Assembly: GCA_037200385.1 (NCBI GenBank)
Contig: JBBCGL010000001.1
Location: 3,425,418 to 3,489,417 of the forward strand
Origin: Rhizomicrobium sp.
GTDB lineage: Bacteria; Pseudomonadota; Alphaproteobacteria; Micropepsales; Micropepsaceae
Length of the DNA: 64,000 nt
Reading direction: 5' to 3'
Below, one piece after another: positions 51,072 to 59,741 of the stretch. Within the stretch, counting starts at the first letter, position 1. Each line of letters begins with the position of its first letter. The notes below the pieces were generated by a model. It ran no database searches, had not been told where the DNA came from, and was given only the letters and a program-made list of their open reading frames with translations. A program made the position numbers and the translations under genes.

Positions 51072-52432
51072 CAGGCGGACTCCAATCCATAGGCGCGTGC
51101 GAGGATCTGGATCGGATGTTCGGGCTCGCGCACCTTCGCCGGCTTTCCGTCCCGCTCCGCCATTTCGCCCACCTGCTGCACGATATGCTGCGCCGCCAGC
51201 GGGCAGTCGCTGACGATATGGCCGCGCCCTTGGCTGCTCGCGGTGCGGAACACCGGCCGGCCCACCTTCACCGCCAGCTCGTGCGTCGGCTTGACCACGC
51301 CGAAGGTCCCGCCATGGCCGGAACAGCGCTCGATCACGTCGACCGGCGTGTTGGGGATCAGCCGCAGCATCTCCGCCGCCTTCGGCCCCATGTTCTGCGC
51401 CCGCGCATGGCAGGCCAGGTGCACCGTCACGCCTTCGGGCAGGCCGGTCATCCCTTCGGGGAGGCCCTCCTTCTTCGCGATGTCGACGACATATTCGTCG
51501 ATGTCGAAGGTCGCTTTCGCCACGCGCTGCACATCTTCGTTTTCAGGAACGATCAATGGCCATTCGAATTTCAGCATCAGCCCGCAGGAGGCGGTGAGCG
51601 CGACGATGTCGTAGCCCTCGTCGATCAGCTTGACCAATTCCTTGGAGACCTTGGCCGCATTGCTTGCGACGCGCGCCAGCTCGGCCTGCTCCAGGAACGG
51701 CATGCCGCAGCAGCCGGGATAGGCCACCCTGGTCTCGACGCCCAGATGGTTGAGCACCGCGCGCGCCGCCAGTCCGGTGGCGGGCTTGTTGTAGTTCACG
51801 AAGCAGGTGGCATAGAGCGCCGCCTTGCGTCTGCCATAGGCCGGCGCTGCGCCGTTCGCCTGCACCGGATCGCGGCGATCCGCCGCCACGAAGGTGCGGC
51901 TGTGGAATTTTGGCAGTTCCGCGGTGCGGTCGATGCCCGCCACCGCCTCCATCGCCGGCCGCGTCAAGCCATTGCCCTTGGCCGAGGCCCAGTTGACCAC
52001 CGGCGCGGCGAAGCGCGCCGCGGTGCCGTTGCGGTCCATTTCCGCGAGCTGCTTCTGGGTGAAGCTCGTCTTGCCCTGGCGCTGCTCGACCGCGCGGGCG
52101 CGCAGGATCAGGTGCGGGAAATCGAGCTGGAATTCATGCGGCGGCACATAGGGGCACTTCGTCATGAAGCACATGTCGCACAGCGTGCAGGCCTCCACGA
52201 CGCCCGCGAAGTCCTCCGACGCCACGGCTTCGAGCTCTTCGGTCGGGCTGTTGTCGATCAGGTCGAACAGCCGCGGAAAGGAATCGCACAGGTTGAAGCA
52301 GCGCCGGCAGCCGTGACAGATGTCGAAGACGCGGCGCATCTCCTTGTCGAGCGCCTGCGCGTCGTAGAACGCCTCGTCGCGCCAGGCGATGGGATGACGG
52401 GTGGGCGCTTCGAGGCTGCCTTCGCGGGACAT
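51071..52432 (-). CDS. CCG-domain iron-sulfur protein (HdrD/GlpC-like)
   Basis: A 453-residue protein. Two [4Fe-4S] sites lie near the N-terminus (CHGCRRCFNLCDSFP and CTLCDMCFMTKCPY). Two cysteine-rich CCG domains follow: YPGCCGMPFLEQAELA, and a variant second one (HLACHARAQNMG plus ERCSGHGGTFG). These resemble heterodisulfide reductase D and GlpC electron-transfer subunits. It may pass electrons to rubrerythrin, but that is inference. It is coupled to DUF3501 and separated from rubrerythrin by repeat copy E. Confidence 0.9.
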   Translation of the reverse strand: MSREGSLEAPTRHPIAWRDEAFYDAQALDKEMRRVFDICHGCRRCFNLCDSFPRLFDLIDNSPTEELEAVASEDFAGVVEACTLCDMCFMTKCPYVPPHEFQLDFPHLILRARAVEQRQGKTSFTQKQLAEMDRNGTAARFAAPVVNWASAKGNGLTRPAMEAVAGIDRTAELPKFHSRTFVAADRRDPVQANGAAPAYGRRKAALYATCFVNYNKPATGLAARAVLNHLGVETRVAYPGCCGMPFLEQAELARVASNAAKVSKELVKLIDEGYDIVALTASCGLMLKFEWPLIVPENEDVQRVAKATFDIDEYVVDIAKKEGLPEGMTGLPEGVTVHLACHARAQNMGPKAAEMLRLIPNTPVDVIERCSGHGGTFGVVKPTHELAVKVGRPVFRTASSQGRGHIVSDCPLAAQHIVQQVGEMAERDGKPAKVREPEHPIQILARAYGLESA

Positions 52433-52442
52433 TACAAACCCT

Positions 52443-52620
52443 TGTCATCCCCGGCGAGCCGCGCGCAGCGCGGCGAGGGAAGGGGACCCAGGTGGTGAAA
52501 CAGGCAAGGTATGAAGGGGTTCGCATAAGGGGCGCGAACCTCTCCGCAATCGAATCCGTCATCCCGGCCTGGGTCCCCTTCCCCTCGCGGCGCTGGTGCG
52601 CCGCTCGGCCGGGGATGACA
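52443..52620. repeat. TGTCATCCCCGGC palindromic repeat, copy E
   Basis: The longest copy (178 bp), from TGTCATCCCCGGCGAGCC to GGCCGGGGATGACA, with an internal gtcatcccggcc start. It lies between the rubrerythrin and iron-sulfur protein genes, which point the same way. Confidence 0.85.
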
Positions 52621-52627
52621 GCTTTGC

Positions 52628-53050
52628 TTACTTCCCCAGCGAGTCGAGCGCCTTCTGGAAGCGGCCCGCATGGCTCTTCTCGGCCTTGGCCAGGGTCTCG
52701 AACCAGTCGGCGATCTCGTCGAAGCCTTCGCCGCGCGCGGTCTTGGCCATGCCCGGATACATGTCGGTGTATTCGTGCGTCTCGCCCGCGATCGAGGCCT
52801 TGAGGTTCAGGTCGGTGGCGCCGATCGGCTCGCCGGTCGCCGGATCGCCGACGGCTTCGAGATATTCGAGATGGCCGTGCGCGTGGCCGGTCTCGCCTTC
52901 CGCGGTCGAGCGGAACACGGCGGAGACGTCGTTGAAGCCTTCGACATCGGCCTTCTGGGCGAAATAGAGGTAGCGGCGGTTGGCCTGGCTTTCGCCGGCG
53001 AACGCGTCACGCAGATTCTGGGCAGTCTTGGAGCCTTTGAGGTCGGCCAT
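52628..53050 (-). CDS. Rubrerythrin family protein, no rubredoxin domain
   Basis: A 140-residue ferritin-like di-iron four-helix protein. The ligand motifs are [38 protein letters not shown] (ExxH), [13 protein letters not shown] and [16 protein letters not shown] (ExxH). Rubrerythrins reduce hydrogen peroxide. The usual C-terminal rubredoxin electron donor is absent, so a partner is needed; the adjacent iron-sulfur protein is a candidate. An ICE palindrome lies upstream, indicating control by Irr. Confidence 0.92.
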   Translation of the reverse strand: MADLKGSKTAQNLRDAFAGESQANRRYLYFAQKADVEGFNDVSAVFRSTAEGETGHAHGHLEYLEAVGDPATGEPIGATDLNLKASIAGETHEYTDMYPGMAKTARGEGFDEIADWFETLAKAEKSHAGRFQKALDSLGK

Positions 53051-53125
53051 GCGTCTTCTCCTTGCACTGGAAAAACATCTTTTCCGCGCCGGAGAAGACA
53101 GCGTTAAGCGTGGCCTGTCAATAGA

Positions 53126-53140
53126 TTAGAACGGTTCTAA
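53126..53140. promoter_or_regulatory. Iron control element (ICE), predicted Irr-binding site 1
   Basis: TTAGAACGGTTCTAA is a perfect palindrome around a central G and matches the TTTAGAA-N3-TTCTAAA-type ICE recognised by Irr in alphaproteobacteria. It is 76 bp upstream of the rubrerythrin start and 34 bp after the end of irr. Confidence 0.75.
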
Positions 53141-53173
53141 AGAGTTTGAGAGTCGTTCGCAGGAAGCCGTGCT

Positions 53174-53596
53174 TCAGGCGCGCTTAACGCGCACCACGAC
53201 ATCGATCCGGTCCACCGCCATGCCGGGGGGCGGCTCGGGAACGCCCGCGACCGCGATGTGCTCGCCGGGGATATCGATCAGCGTGCCGTCGTCCTCGACG
53301 AAGAAATGCTGGTGATCGCCGGTATTGGTGTCGAAATAGGACCGCGCGGCATCGACCACGACCTCGCGCAGCAGTCCGGCTTCGGTGAATTGATGCAGCG
53401 TGTTGTAGACAGTGGCCAGCGAAACCTGGACCCCGGCGGCCGTGGCGTCGCCATGGAGCGATTCGGCGGTCATGTGCCGGTGGCCCTCCGCGAAGAGCAG
53501 GCCGACCAGCTCCACCCGCTGCCGCGTCGGGCGCAATCCGGCGGCGCGCAAGCGCTCCACCGCTTCATCTCCCGTTTCGCGAACCTTTTTTCCCAT
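53174..53596 (-). CDS. irr: Iron response regulator Irr (Fur family)
   Basis: A 140-residue Fur-superfamily protein. The winged helix is LRAAGLRPTRQRVELVGLLF then AAGVQVSLATVYNTLHQFTEAGLLREV. The GDHQHFF segment (His95-x-His97) is the HxH haem/metal site conserved in Irr. There is no N-terminal haem-regulatory Cys-Pro motif, as in many non-Bradyrhizobium Irr proteins. It controls iron and haem genes by binding ICE boxes. Two such boxes flank the gene, one in the shared irr-fabA promoter region, consistent with autoregulation. Confidence 0.88.
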   Translation of the reverse strand: MGKKVRETGDEAVERLRAAGLRPTRQRVELVGLLFAEGHRHMTAESLHGDATAAGVQVSLATVYNTLHQFTEAGLLREVVVDAARSYFDTNTGDHQHFFVEDDGTLIDIPGEHIAVAGVPEPPPGMAVDRIDVVVRVKRA

Positions 53597-53668
53597 AACG
53601 GGTTATCGACTCCAGACCGCTGACACTCGGGCGGCAACTTTGCTATTCTAATTCCGATGGAACATTCG

Positions 53669-53683
53669 TTAGAACGTTTCTAA
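53669..53683. promoter_or_regulatory. Iron control element (ICE), predicted Irr-binding site 2
   Basis: TTAGAACGTTTCTAA differs from site 1 at one position. It lies between the divergent irr (ATG 53596) and fabA (GTG 53742) starts, so Irr may control both. A half-site-like TTCTAATTCC lies just to the left. Confidence 0.65.
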
Positions 53684-53741
53684 CATACAAATCGGCCGAA
53701 AGCCCCCTCTCTGTCAAGGGCCGGCCCAAAAGGACCAGGAC

Positions 53742-54305
53742 GTGGACAAGCCCAATCCCGCACGCAAATCTTCCTTCGACATGGCCGGCCTCCTGGCCTG
53801 CGCCCGTGGCGAATTGTTCGGACCGGGCAATGCGCGTCTGCCGCTGCCGCCGATGCTGATGTTCGACCGCATCACCAGGATCACCGACAATGGCGGCGCG
53901 ACGGGCAAGGGCGAAGTCGAGGCCGAGCTCGACGTCAATCCGAACCTCTGGTTCTTCAAATGCCATTTCCAGGACGATCCGGTGATGCCGGGCTGCCTCG
54001 GGCTGGACGCGCTGTGGCAGATGGTGGGCTTCTTCCTCGGCTGGATGGGCGGCATCGGCAAGGGCCGCGCCCTCGGCGTGGGCGAGGTGAAGTTCACCGG
54101 CATGGTGCTGCCCACCGCCAAGAAGATCACCTATTATGTCGAGCTCAAGCGCGTGATCATGCGCAAGCTGGTGATGGGCGTCGCGGACGGCATCATGAAG
54201 GTCGACGGCAAGGTCGTGTATGAAGTGAAGGACATGAAGGTCGGGCTGTTCAGCGACGCGGTCGCGGCGCTGCAAGGCGCCGGCGCGCAGACCGTCACGG
54301 CCTGA
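53742..54305 (+). CDS. fabA: 3-hydroxydecanoyl-[ACP] dehydratase/isomerase
   Basis: A 187-residue hotdog enzyme that dehydrates beta-hydroxydecanoyl-ACP and isomerises trans-2 to cis-3 decenoyl-ACP, the branch point to unsaturated fatty acids. The catalytic His75 is in [16 protein letters not shown] and Asp89 in [15 protein letters not shown]. The start is GTG with AGGACCAGGA upstream. It is followed by fabB and fabI, and divergent from irr with a shared ICE box. Confidence 0.96.
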   Translation: MDKPNPARKSSFDMAGLLACARGELFGPGNARLPLPPMLMFDRITRITDNGGATGKGEVEAELDVNPNLWFFKCHFQDDPVMPGCLGLDALWQMVGFFLGWMGGIGKGRALGVGEVKFTGMVLPTAKKITYYVELKRVIMRKLVMGVADGIMKVDGKVVYEVKDMKVGLFSDAVAALQGAGAQTVTA

Positions 54306-54408
54306 ACGACTCTGTCACGCCCGCATGGGCGGACATCTTCCAATTGCCGCCCTGCTGCGGGGTCGATAGCGACAGCGTGGCGACGGGCGGCACAGCAGAG
54401 CGGCAATC

Positions 54409-55623
54409 ATGAGAAGAGTCGTCGTCACGGGGATGGGCATCGTCTCATCCATCGGCAACAACACCCAGGAGGTCGTCGCCTCGCTGCGCGAGGCTAGGTC
54501 CGGCATCGTCGCGGCGGACGACTATATCCGCCTCGGCTTCCGCTCGCAGGTCCATGGCAGCCTCAAGATCGATCTCGACGCGGCGGTCGACCGCCGCGCC
54601 CGCCGCTTCCAGGGCGACGGCGCCGGCTATTGCTGGGTCGCGATGACCCAGGCCATCGCCGATGCCGGGCTGGAGGAGAAAGACGTCTCCAACCCGCGCA
54701 CCGGCTTGATCGTCGGCACGGGCGGCCCTTCGACCAAGGCCATCGTCGCCGCCGCCGACATCACCCGCGCGAACAACAGCCCCAAGCGCATCGGGCCGTT
54801 CGCGGTGCCCAAGGCGATGTCGTCGACCGCTTCCGCCAATCTCTCGACCTGGTTCAAGACCAAGGGCGTGAACTACTCGATCTCCTCGGCCTGCTCCACC
54901 TCGGCGAACTGCATCGGCAACGCCTATGAGATGATCCAGTGGGGCAAGCAGGACGTGATGTTCGCCGGCGGCGGCGAGGAGCTCGACTGGACGCTCTCCG
55001 AATTGTTCGACGCGATGGGCGCGATGTCGTCCAAGTTCAACGCGACGCCGCAAAAGGCCAGCCGCGCCTATGACAAGAACCGCGACGGCTTTGTCATCTC
55101 CGGCGGCGGCGGCATCCTGATCCTCGAAGAGCTCGAGCACGCCAAGGCGCGCGGCGCCAATATCTATGCCGAGATGGTCGGCTATGGCGCCACCGCCGAC
55201 GGCGCCGACATGGTGGCGCCCAGCGGCGAAGGCGCGGTGCGCTGCATGCAGATGGCGATCGAGAATGTGAGGGCGCCGATCGACTACATCAACCCGCATG
55301 CCACCTCGACGCCGGTCGGCGACATCCCGGAGATCAACGCGATCCGCGAGGTCTTCGGCGACAAGATGCCTCCGATCAGCGCCACCAAGTCGCTCACCGG
55401 CCACAGCCAGGGCGCCGCCGGCGTGCACGAGGCGATCTACACCCTGCTGATGATGCAGTCGGGCTTCATCTGCGAAAGCGCCAATATCGAGGAGATCGAT
55501 CCGGCCGTGGCGGGCGCGAACATCGTGCGCGCGCGGATCGACGACGCCAGGATCGAAACGGCGCTCTCCAATTCGTTCGGCTTCGGCGGCACCAACGCCT
55601 CGCTGGTGTTCCAGCGGGTTTGA
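54409..55623 (+). CDS. fabB: 3-oxoacyl-[ACP] synthase I
   Basis: A 404-residue condensing enzyme required to elongate cis-3-decenoyl-ACP made by FabA. The start [22 protein letters not shown] is classic. Active-site Cys162 is in [14 protein letters not shown], and the two His are in [11 protein letters not shown] and [12 protein letters not shown]. It ends [13 protein letters not shown]. It is the second gene of the fabA-fabB-fabI operon. Confidence 0.97.
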   Translation: MRRVVVTGMGIVSSIGNNTQEVVASLREARSGIVAADDYIRLGFRSQVHGSLKIDLDAAVDRRARRFQGDGAGYCWVAMTQAIADAGLEEKDVSNPRTGLIVGTGGPSTKAIVAAADITRANNSPKRIGPFAVPKAMSSTASANLSTWFKTKGVNYSISSACSTSANCIGNAYEMIQWGKQDVMFAGGGEELDWTLSELFDAMGAMSSKFNATPQKASRAYDKNRDGFVISGGGGILILEELEHAKARGANIYAEMVGYGATADGADMVAPSGEGAVRCMQMAIENVRAPIDYINPHATSTPVGDIPEINAIREVFGDKMPPISATKSLTGHSQGAAGVHEAIYTLLMMQSGFICESANIEEIDPAVAGANIVRARIDDARIETALSNSFGFGGTNASLVFQRV

Positions 55624-55758
55624 TGCTTCGGGGCTTCGCTGCGCGGAGCCCTTCGGCGTGACGCATAGGGGCAAGCGAGTACAGGACTTGCATCGGACAA
55701 CCGGCCCCATGCCGGCTGTCCCGATACGGAACAGACCCAGCAAAGGGCAGGGATAAAA

Positions 55759-56619
55759 ATGGCGGACGGCAAATTGATGCAAGGCAAGCGCGGCCTGGTG
55801 ATGGGGGTCGCCAACGACCACTCCATCGCCTGGGGGATCGCGCGCGTGCTCGCCGCCCAGGGGGCGGAGATCGCCTTCACCTATCAGGGCGACGCCCAGG
55901 CCAAGCGGCTGCGTCCCCTCGCCCAATCGATCGGCTCGCAGATCGTGATGGCCGCCGACGTCGAGAACGACGCAGAGCTCGACGCGGTGTTCGACCGCCT
56001 CAAGACCCATTGGGGCAGCCTCGATTTCGTGGTCCATGCCGTCGCCTTCTCCGACCGCGACGAGCTCAAGGGCCGCTATGTCGACACCTCGCGCGCCAAT
56101 TTCTGCAAGACGCTGTCGATCTCCTGCTATTCCTTCACCGCGGTGGCGCAGCGCGCCGCGCGGATGATGAACAAGGGCGGCGCGATGGTGACGCTGACCT
56201 ATCTGGGCGCCAGCCGCGTCATGCCCAACTACAACGTGATGGGCGTCGCCAAGGCCGCGCTCGAGGCCTCGGTCCGCTATCTCGCCGCCGATCTCGGCCG
56301 CGATGCGATCCGCGTCAACGCGATCAGCGCCGGCCCGATGCGCACCCTGGCCGGCTCCGCGGTGGGCGACGCGCGCATGGTGTTCAAGTGGAACCGCAGC
56401 CATGCGCCGCTCAAGAAGAGCGTCGAGCTCGACCATGTCGGCGGTGCCGCGCTCTATCTGCTGAGCGAATTGTCGGGCGGCGTCACCGGCGAGGTGCATT
56501 TCGTCGACGCCGGGTTCAACGTCGTCGGCATGCCGCCGACGGCCGACCTCAAGGGCTGGACTCCGTCGGAGATCGACGCGGGCGAAGGAAGCAAAAACGA
56601 TGCGCGCGAACCCGTCTAA
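55759..56619 (+). CDS. fabI: Enoyl-[ACP] reductase (NADH)
   Basis: A 286-residue short-chain-dehydrogenase-type reductase completing each elongation cycle. The nucleotide-binding region is GLVMGVANDHSIAWGIARVL, and the catalytic Tyr158-x6-Lys165 lies in NYNVMGVAKAALEASVRYLA. IRVNAISAGPMRTLAGS is characteristic. It is a probable target of triclosan-like inhibitors. It is third in the operon, overlapping the DUF4893 gene by 20 bp. Confidence 0.96.
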   Translation: MADGKLMQGKRGLVMGVANDHSIAWGIARVLAAQGAEIAFTYQGDAQAKRLRPLAQSIGSQIVMAADVENDAELDAVFDRLKTHWGSLDFVVHAVAFSDRDELKGRYVDTSRANFCKTLSISCYSFTAVAQRAARMMNKGGAMVTLTYLGASRVMPNYNVMGVAKAALEASVRYLAADLGRDAIRVNAISAGPMRTLAGSAVGDARMVFKWNRSHAPLKKSVELDHVGGAALYLLSELSGGVTGEVHFVDAGFNVVGMPPTADLKGWTPSEIDAGEGSKNDAREPV

Positions 56620-57202
56620 ACTCATTCTCGCCGCGGCTGCCTTCGCGCTCTGCGCGACCGCCGCCGCCGCCGGCTGGCAGGACGTCGCCAGCCAGGCCGA
56701 CCAGCAGCGTCTCGCGCAACTGGCCGACGCCAAGCAGAAGGGTCTTGCCGAGGCGCATGCCGGCACCGGCTCGGGCGACGCCTCCGCCATCGACTCCGCG
56801 CTCGGCCCCGCCAGCCATGCGCCGTCGCCCGGCGCGATCACCGGCGCATGGCGCTGCCGCACCATCAAGCTCGGCGGCATCACGCCCTATGTCGTCTATT
56901 CCTGGTTCAACTGCCGCATCGCGAACCGTGGCGGCGCCCTGTTCTTCGAGAAGACCAGCGGCAGCCAGCACACCAACGGCTTCCTCTATCCGGCCGATGG
57001 CGGACTGGTTTATCTCGGGGCTTCCTCGGTGATCGGCGAGCCGCCGCATGCCTATTCGGGCAATGGTGCCAGCGCCGGGGCGGGTGCGACACCCGACGAC
57101 CAGATCGGCATCCTGACCGCGATCGGCGCCAATCATCTGCGCCTCGAGATGCCGTTCCCCGTGCAGGAATCCACCTTCGACGTGATCGAGCTCAAGCGCT
57201 GA
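56600..57202 (+). CDS. DUF4893 family exported protein
   Basis: A 200-residue protein with a signal peptide (KLILAAAAFALCATAAAAGW). WQDVASQADQQRLAQLADAKQKGLAEA, GAWRCRTIKLGGITPYVVYSWFNCRI, FFEKTSGSQHTNGFLYP and ESTFDVIELKR match DUF4893. The function is unknown; the two Cys (RCRTIK, NCRI) could form a disulfide in the periplasm. It overlaps fabI and is followed after 2 bp by a GNAT gene. Confidence 0.85.
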   Translation: MRANPSKLILAAAAFALCATAAAAGWQDVASQADQQRLAQLADAKQKGLAEAHAGTGSGDASAIDSALGPASHAPSPGAITGAWRCRTIKLGGITPYVVYSWFNCRIANRGGALFFEKTSGSQHTNGFLYPADGGLVYLGASSVIGEPPHAYSGNGASAGAGATPDDQIGILTAIGANHLRLEMPFPVQESTFDVIELKR

Positions 57203-57204
57203 GC

Positions 57205-57669
57205 ATGGTTCGATTGCGCGTCGCGACGCCGGACGACGTCCCGTTCATCCTGGCGACCGAGCGCGGCGAGGGCTACGAGGCGCTCGTCGGCCGGTTCGAA
57301 GAAGCGGAGCATCGCGCCAATCTCGCCGACGACAACTGGCTCTATTTCATCGGCCTCGACGACGCCGGCACGGACCAAGGCTTCGCCATCCTCCAGGACC
57401 GCAACAGCGGCGACGGCAGCGAATTCTTGCGCCGCATCGCGGTGGTGCATGCCGGGCAGGGCTTCGGCCGTCCCTTCCTGTCCGCCCTCATTGACTGGGC
57501 CTTCGCGAACGGCAATGTGGCGCGCGTCCGGCTCCACGTCCACAAGACCAATCTGCGCGCCCGCCATGTCTACACATCGCTGGGGTTCGTCGAAGTCGCG
57601 CAGGAGCCGGGCGGCGACGCCCGGTCCGTCAGCATGTCGCTCGCCAAGCCGGACTGGCGCGCGCGTTGA
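57205..57669 (+). CDS. GNAT family N-acetyltransferase
   Basis: A 154-residue acetyltransferase: VRLRVATPDDVPFILATERGEGYEALVG, then the acetyl-CoA loop RRIAVVHAGQGFGRPFLSALIDWAF and KTNLRARHVYTSLGFVEVAQEP. The substrate is unknown. It starts 2 bp after DUF4893. The yjhX-like gene begins 185 bp downstream. In E. coli a GNAT protein (YjhQ) is reported as partner of YjhX, but the spacing here makes that link uncertain. Confidence 0.9.
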   Translation: MVRLRVATPDDVPFILATERGEGYEALVGRFEEAEHRANLADDNWLYFIGLDDAGTDQGFAILQDRNSGDGSEFLRRIAVVHAGQGFGRPFLSALIDWAFANGNVARVRLHVHKTNLRARHVYTSLGFVEVAQEPGGDARSVSMSLAKPDWRAR

Positions 57670-57854
57670 CAGCCGCGGCGGCGCTGCTTAAATCGCAGCC
57701 GTCGCACCGCCCCATCAGAGGGTTTATGCAAGAGATTGTCACCATCGCCTGATCGCCCGCATCCGTTGCGGGCATGAGACACGCGTTCCGCGAGGGCAGG
57801 CGTTCGCCTGTACGCCGCGGCACGTGGAGTATCGCGCGATGAGAGACTTATCCC

Positions 57855-58109
57855 TTGAACATCTCGAAACTGGAGCAGCGCGTGCTGCACTGCCTCGCGC
57901 AGGGCGGCCGCATTCAACACACCTGGTCTGAAAACCGCATCGTCGACGTCGATTGCTGGAACCGCGACGGCCACCGCCTCGCGGACTGCACGCTCGATCT
58001 CTTCAAGAAGCTGAAGCGGCGCGGCCTGATCTACAGCCATGGCGGCGCGCCCTATCGCATCTCGCGATTGGGGCTCGCCTCCGTCCGCGCCCAACTCGAC
58101 AACCGCTAG
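57855..58109 (+). CDS. YjhX family protein (UPF0386)
   Basis: An 84-residue protein matching YjhX/UPF0386: [20 protein letters not shown], the central [26 protein letters not shown] and [21 protein letters not shown]. The fold resembles a winged helix. In E. coli YjhX was reported as a toxin, possibly against topoisomerase. The start is a TTG, fixed by the family's N-terminus, with weak initiation signals. The methyltransferase gene follows 9 bp later, so it is likely the first gene of a small operon. Confidence 0.9.
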   Translation: MNISKLEQRVLHCLAQGGRIQHTWSENRIVDVDCWNRDGHRLADCTLDLFKKLKRRGLIYSHGGAPYRISRLGLASVRAQLDNR

Positions 58110-58118
58110 GAGCAACCC

Positions 58119-58940
58119 ATGACATTCGAAGCTCTCAAGACCCGCCTCGCCAAGCCGCGCTTTCCGCGCGCGGCGCACTATGACCTCGCGCTCGTCCTCG
58201 ACTGCGTCATGGGGCCGAATGTGCTGTGGCTCGCCGAATATCTCGCGCAGGCGATGCCGCTGGCGCCCGGCATGCGCGTGCTCGACCTGGGCTGCGGCAA
58301 GGCGCTGAGCTCCATCTTCCTGGCGAAGGAGTTCGGGGCGCAGGTCACCGCCGCCGACCTGTGGATCAAGCCCGCCGAGAATCTCGTCCGCATCGAAGCG
58401 GCGGGGCTCGCCGGTCGCATCTTGCCGGTGCATGCCGAAGCGCATGCGCTGCCTTTCGCGCCCGGCCAGTTCGACGCCATCGTCAGTCTCGACGCCTATC
58501 AGTATTTCGGCACCGACGATCTCTATCTCGGCACCATCGCGCAATTCCTCAAGCCGGGCGGCCGCCTGGGCATCGTCGTGCCGGGCCTGCGGCATGAGAT
58601 CGACGCGGTGCCGGCGCATCTGAAGCCGTGGTGGGAGTGGGATTTCTGCTGCTTCCATTCGCCGGCCTGGTGGCGCCACCACTGGGCCAGGACCGGCCTC
58701 GTGACGGTCGAGCACGCCGATTGGATGGAGGATGGCCACGCGCTGTGGCTCGATTGGTACCGTGCCGCCTTGCCATATCTGCAAGGCTTCCATGCCAAGT
58801 CATCCGCCGACGGAATCGCTATGCTGGAGGCCGATACAGACAAGCTCTACGGCTTCGTCCGCGCCGTCGCGCGCAAGGGCGAGGCGGCGTGGATCACCGG
58901 CGACGCGATCGCGGAGCAACTCGCCGAACAGGGAGGATGA
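58119..58940 (+). CDS. SAM-dependent methyltransferase
   Basis: A 273-residue class I methyltransferase. Motif I is MRVLDLGCGKALSSIFLAKEFG, motif II is VTAADLWIKPAENLVRIEAAG, the post-II segment is DAIVSLDAYQYFG, and motif III is FLKPGGRLGIVVPGL. The Trp-rich segment (KPWWEWDFCCFHSPAWWRHHW) near residues 168-188 is distinctive. The substrate is unknown. It lies 9 bp after yjhX and 1 bp before the VOC gene. Confidence 0.9.
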   Translation: MTFEALKTRLAKPRFPRAAHYDLALVLDCVMGPNVLWLAEYLAQAMPLAPGMRVLDLGCGKALSSIFLAKEFGAQVTAADLWIKPAENLVRIEAAGLAGRILPVHAEAHALPFAPGQFDAIVSLDAYQYFGTDDLYLGTIAQFLKPGGRLGIVVPGLRHEIDAVPAHLKPWWEWDFCCFHSPAWWRHHWARTGLVTVEHADWMEDGHALWLDWYRAALPYLQGFHAKSSADGIAMLEADTDKLYGFVRAVARKGEAAWITGDAIAEQLAEQGG

Positions 58941-58941
58941 C

Positions 58942-59319
58942 ATGCGTCTCAACCAGGTGACCGTCCCGGCGCTCGATGTCGCCGCGTCGATCGCGTTCTA
59001 CAGGACGCTCGGCCTGCGCCTGATCGTGGAGTCGCCGCACTATGCCCGCTTCGAGCTGCCGGACGGCGAAGCCACCTTCTCGATCCATCTGGTCACGGAT
59101 GCCGGCCGCGCCGCGGAGGGCGCCGGCATCTATTTCGAATGCGAGGATCTCGACGCCCGCGTTGCCGCGCTGAAGGCCAAAGGCGTCGTGTTCGACAGCG
59201 ATCCCGTCGATCAGAGCTGGCTGTGGCGTGAAGCGTGGTTCACCGATCCGGCGGGCGTGAAGCTCTGTCTCTACAAAGCCGGCGAAGCCCGACGCTATCC
59301 GCCTTGGCGGGTGGGATAG
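58942..59319 (+). CDS. VOC family (glyoxalase-like) protein
   Basis: A 125-residue vicinal-oxygen-chelate protein with two beta-alpha-beta-beta-beta modules: LNQVTVPALDVAASIAFYRTLG, RFELPDGEATFSIHLV, GIYFECEDLDARVAALKAKG and EAWFTDPAGVKLCLYKAG. Metal ligands are not fully clear (the first is usually His; here Gln or Asn). The function is unknown. GGGAGG precedes the ATG. Confidence 0.88.
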   Translation: MRLNQVTVPALDVAASIAFYRTLGLRLIVESPHYARFELPDGEATFSIHLVTDAGRAAEGAGIYFECEDLDARVAALKAKGVVFDSDPVDQSWLWREAWFTDPAGVKLCLYKAGEARRYPPWRVG

Positions 59320-59402
59320 ATCTGTGCGCGATTGGCGTCACCTGACCATGACACCTATTTTCGTTATTGAGTCCGGACCCAGGCGGCCTTGCAGTCGCGG
59401 TC

Positions 59403-59738
59403 TTACGCCGCCGTCCCGCCCTCGGGCCCGAAGAACAGCACCCAGGCCTTGAAGTCGGCGGAGAAGCTCGCGAAGCGGTGCGGCACGCCGGCCGGCACGA
59501 ACAGCACGTCGCCCGCGTCGAAGCGCACCGTCTCGCCACCGCGCTTGAAGATGCCTTGCCCGGCCTGGACGACATAGAGCTCGTCGCGCTTGTGCGCCGC
59601 CTGGCTGTCCTGGTCCTGCGGCACGAACAGCAGCAGGTTCGCATCGCCATGCTGGAACAGCGCCACCGAGGCCTGGCCCGAGGCGGCCAGTTTGCTCGCC
59701 GAAGCGACGAGATCGATCTTCAGCGGCGGATTGCTCAT
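59403..59738 (-). CDS. Cupin domain-containing protein
   Basis: A 111-residue single cupin: KRDELYVVQAGQGIFKRGGETVRF and DAGDVLFVPAGVPHRFASFS carry the two cupin motifs with likely metal ligands (His, Asp/Glu, His). The substrate is unknown. It lies 3 bp downstream of the carA stop on the same strand, so it is probably cotranscribed with it. Confidence 0.85.
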   Translation of the reverse strand: MSNPPLKIDLVASASKLAASGQASVALFQHGDANLLLFVPQDQDSQAAHKRDELYVVQAGQGIFKRGGETVRFDAGDVLFVPAGVPHRFASFSADFKAWVLFFGPEGGTAA

Positions 59739-59741
59739 GGC

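Noticed and set aside
57755-57773. GCCCGC-atccgtt-GCGGGC hairpin between GNAT and yjhX as a terminator
   Set aside because: A 6-bp stem with no U-run; too weak to call, though it may contribute to separating the units.
57205-58109. GNAT-YjhX pair as a proven toxin-antitoxin system
   Set aside because: The GNAT gene is tied to the upstream fab/DUF4893 unit and lies 185 bp from yjhX; linkage is too weak to claim.
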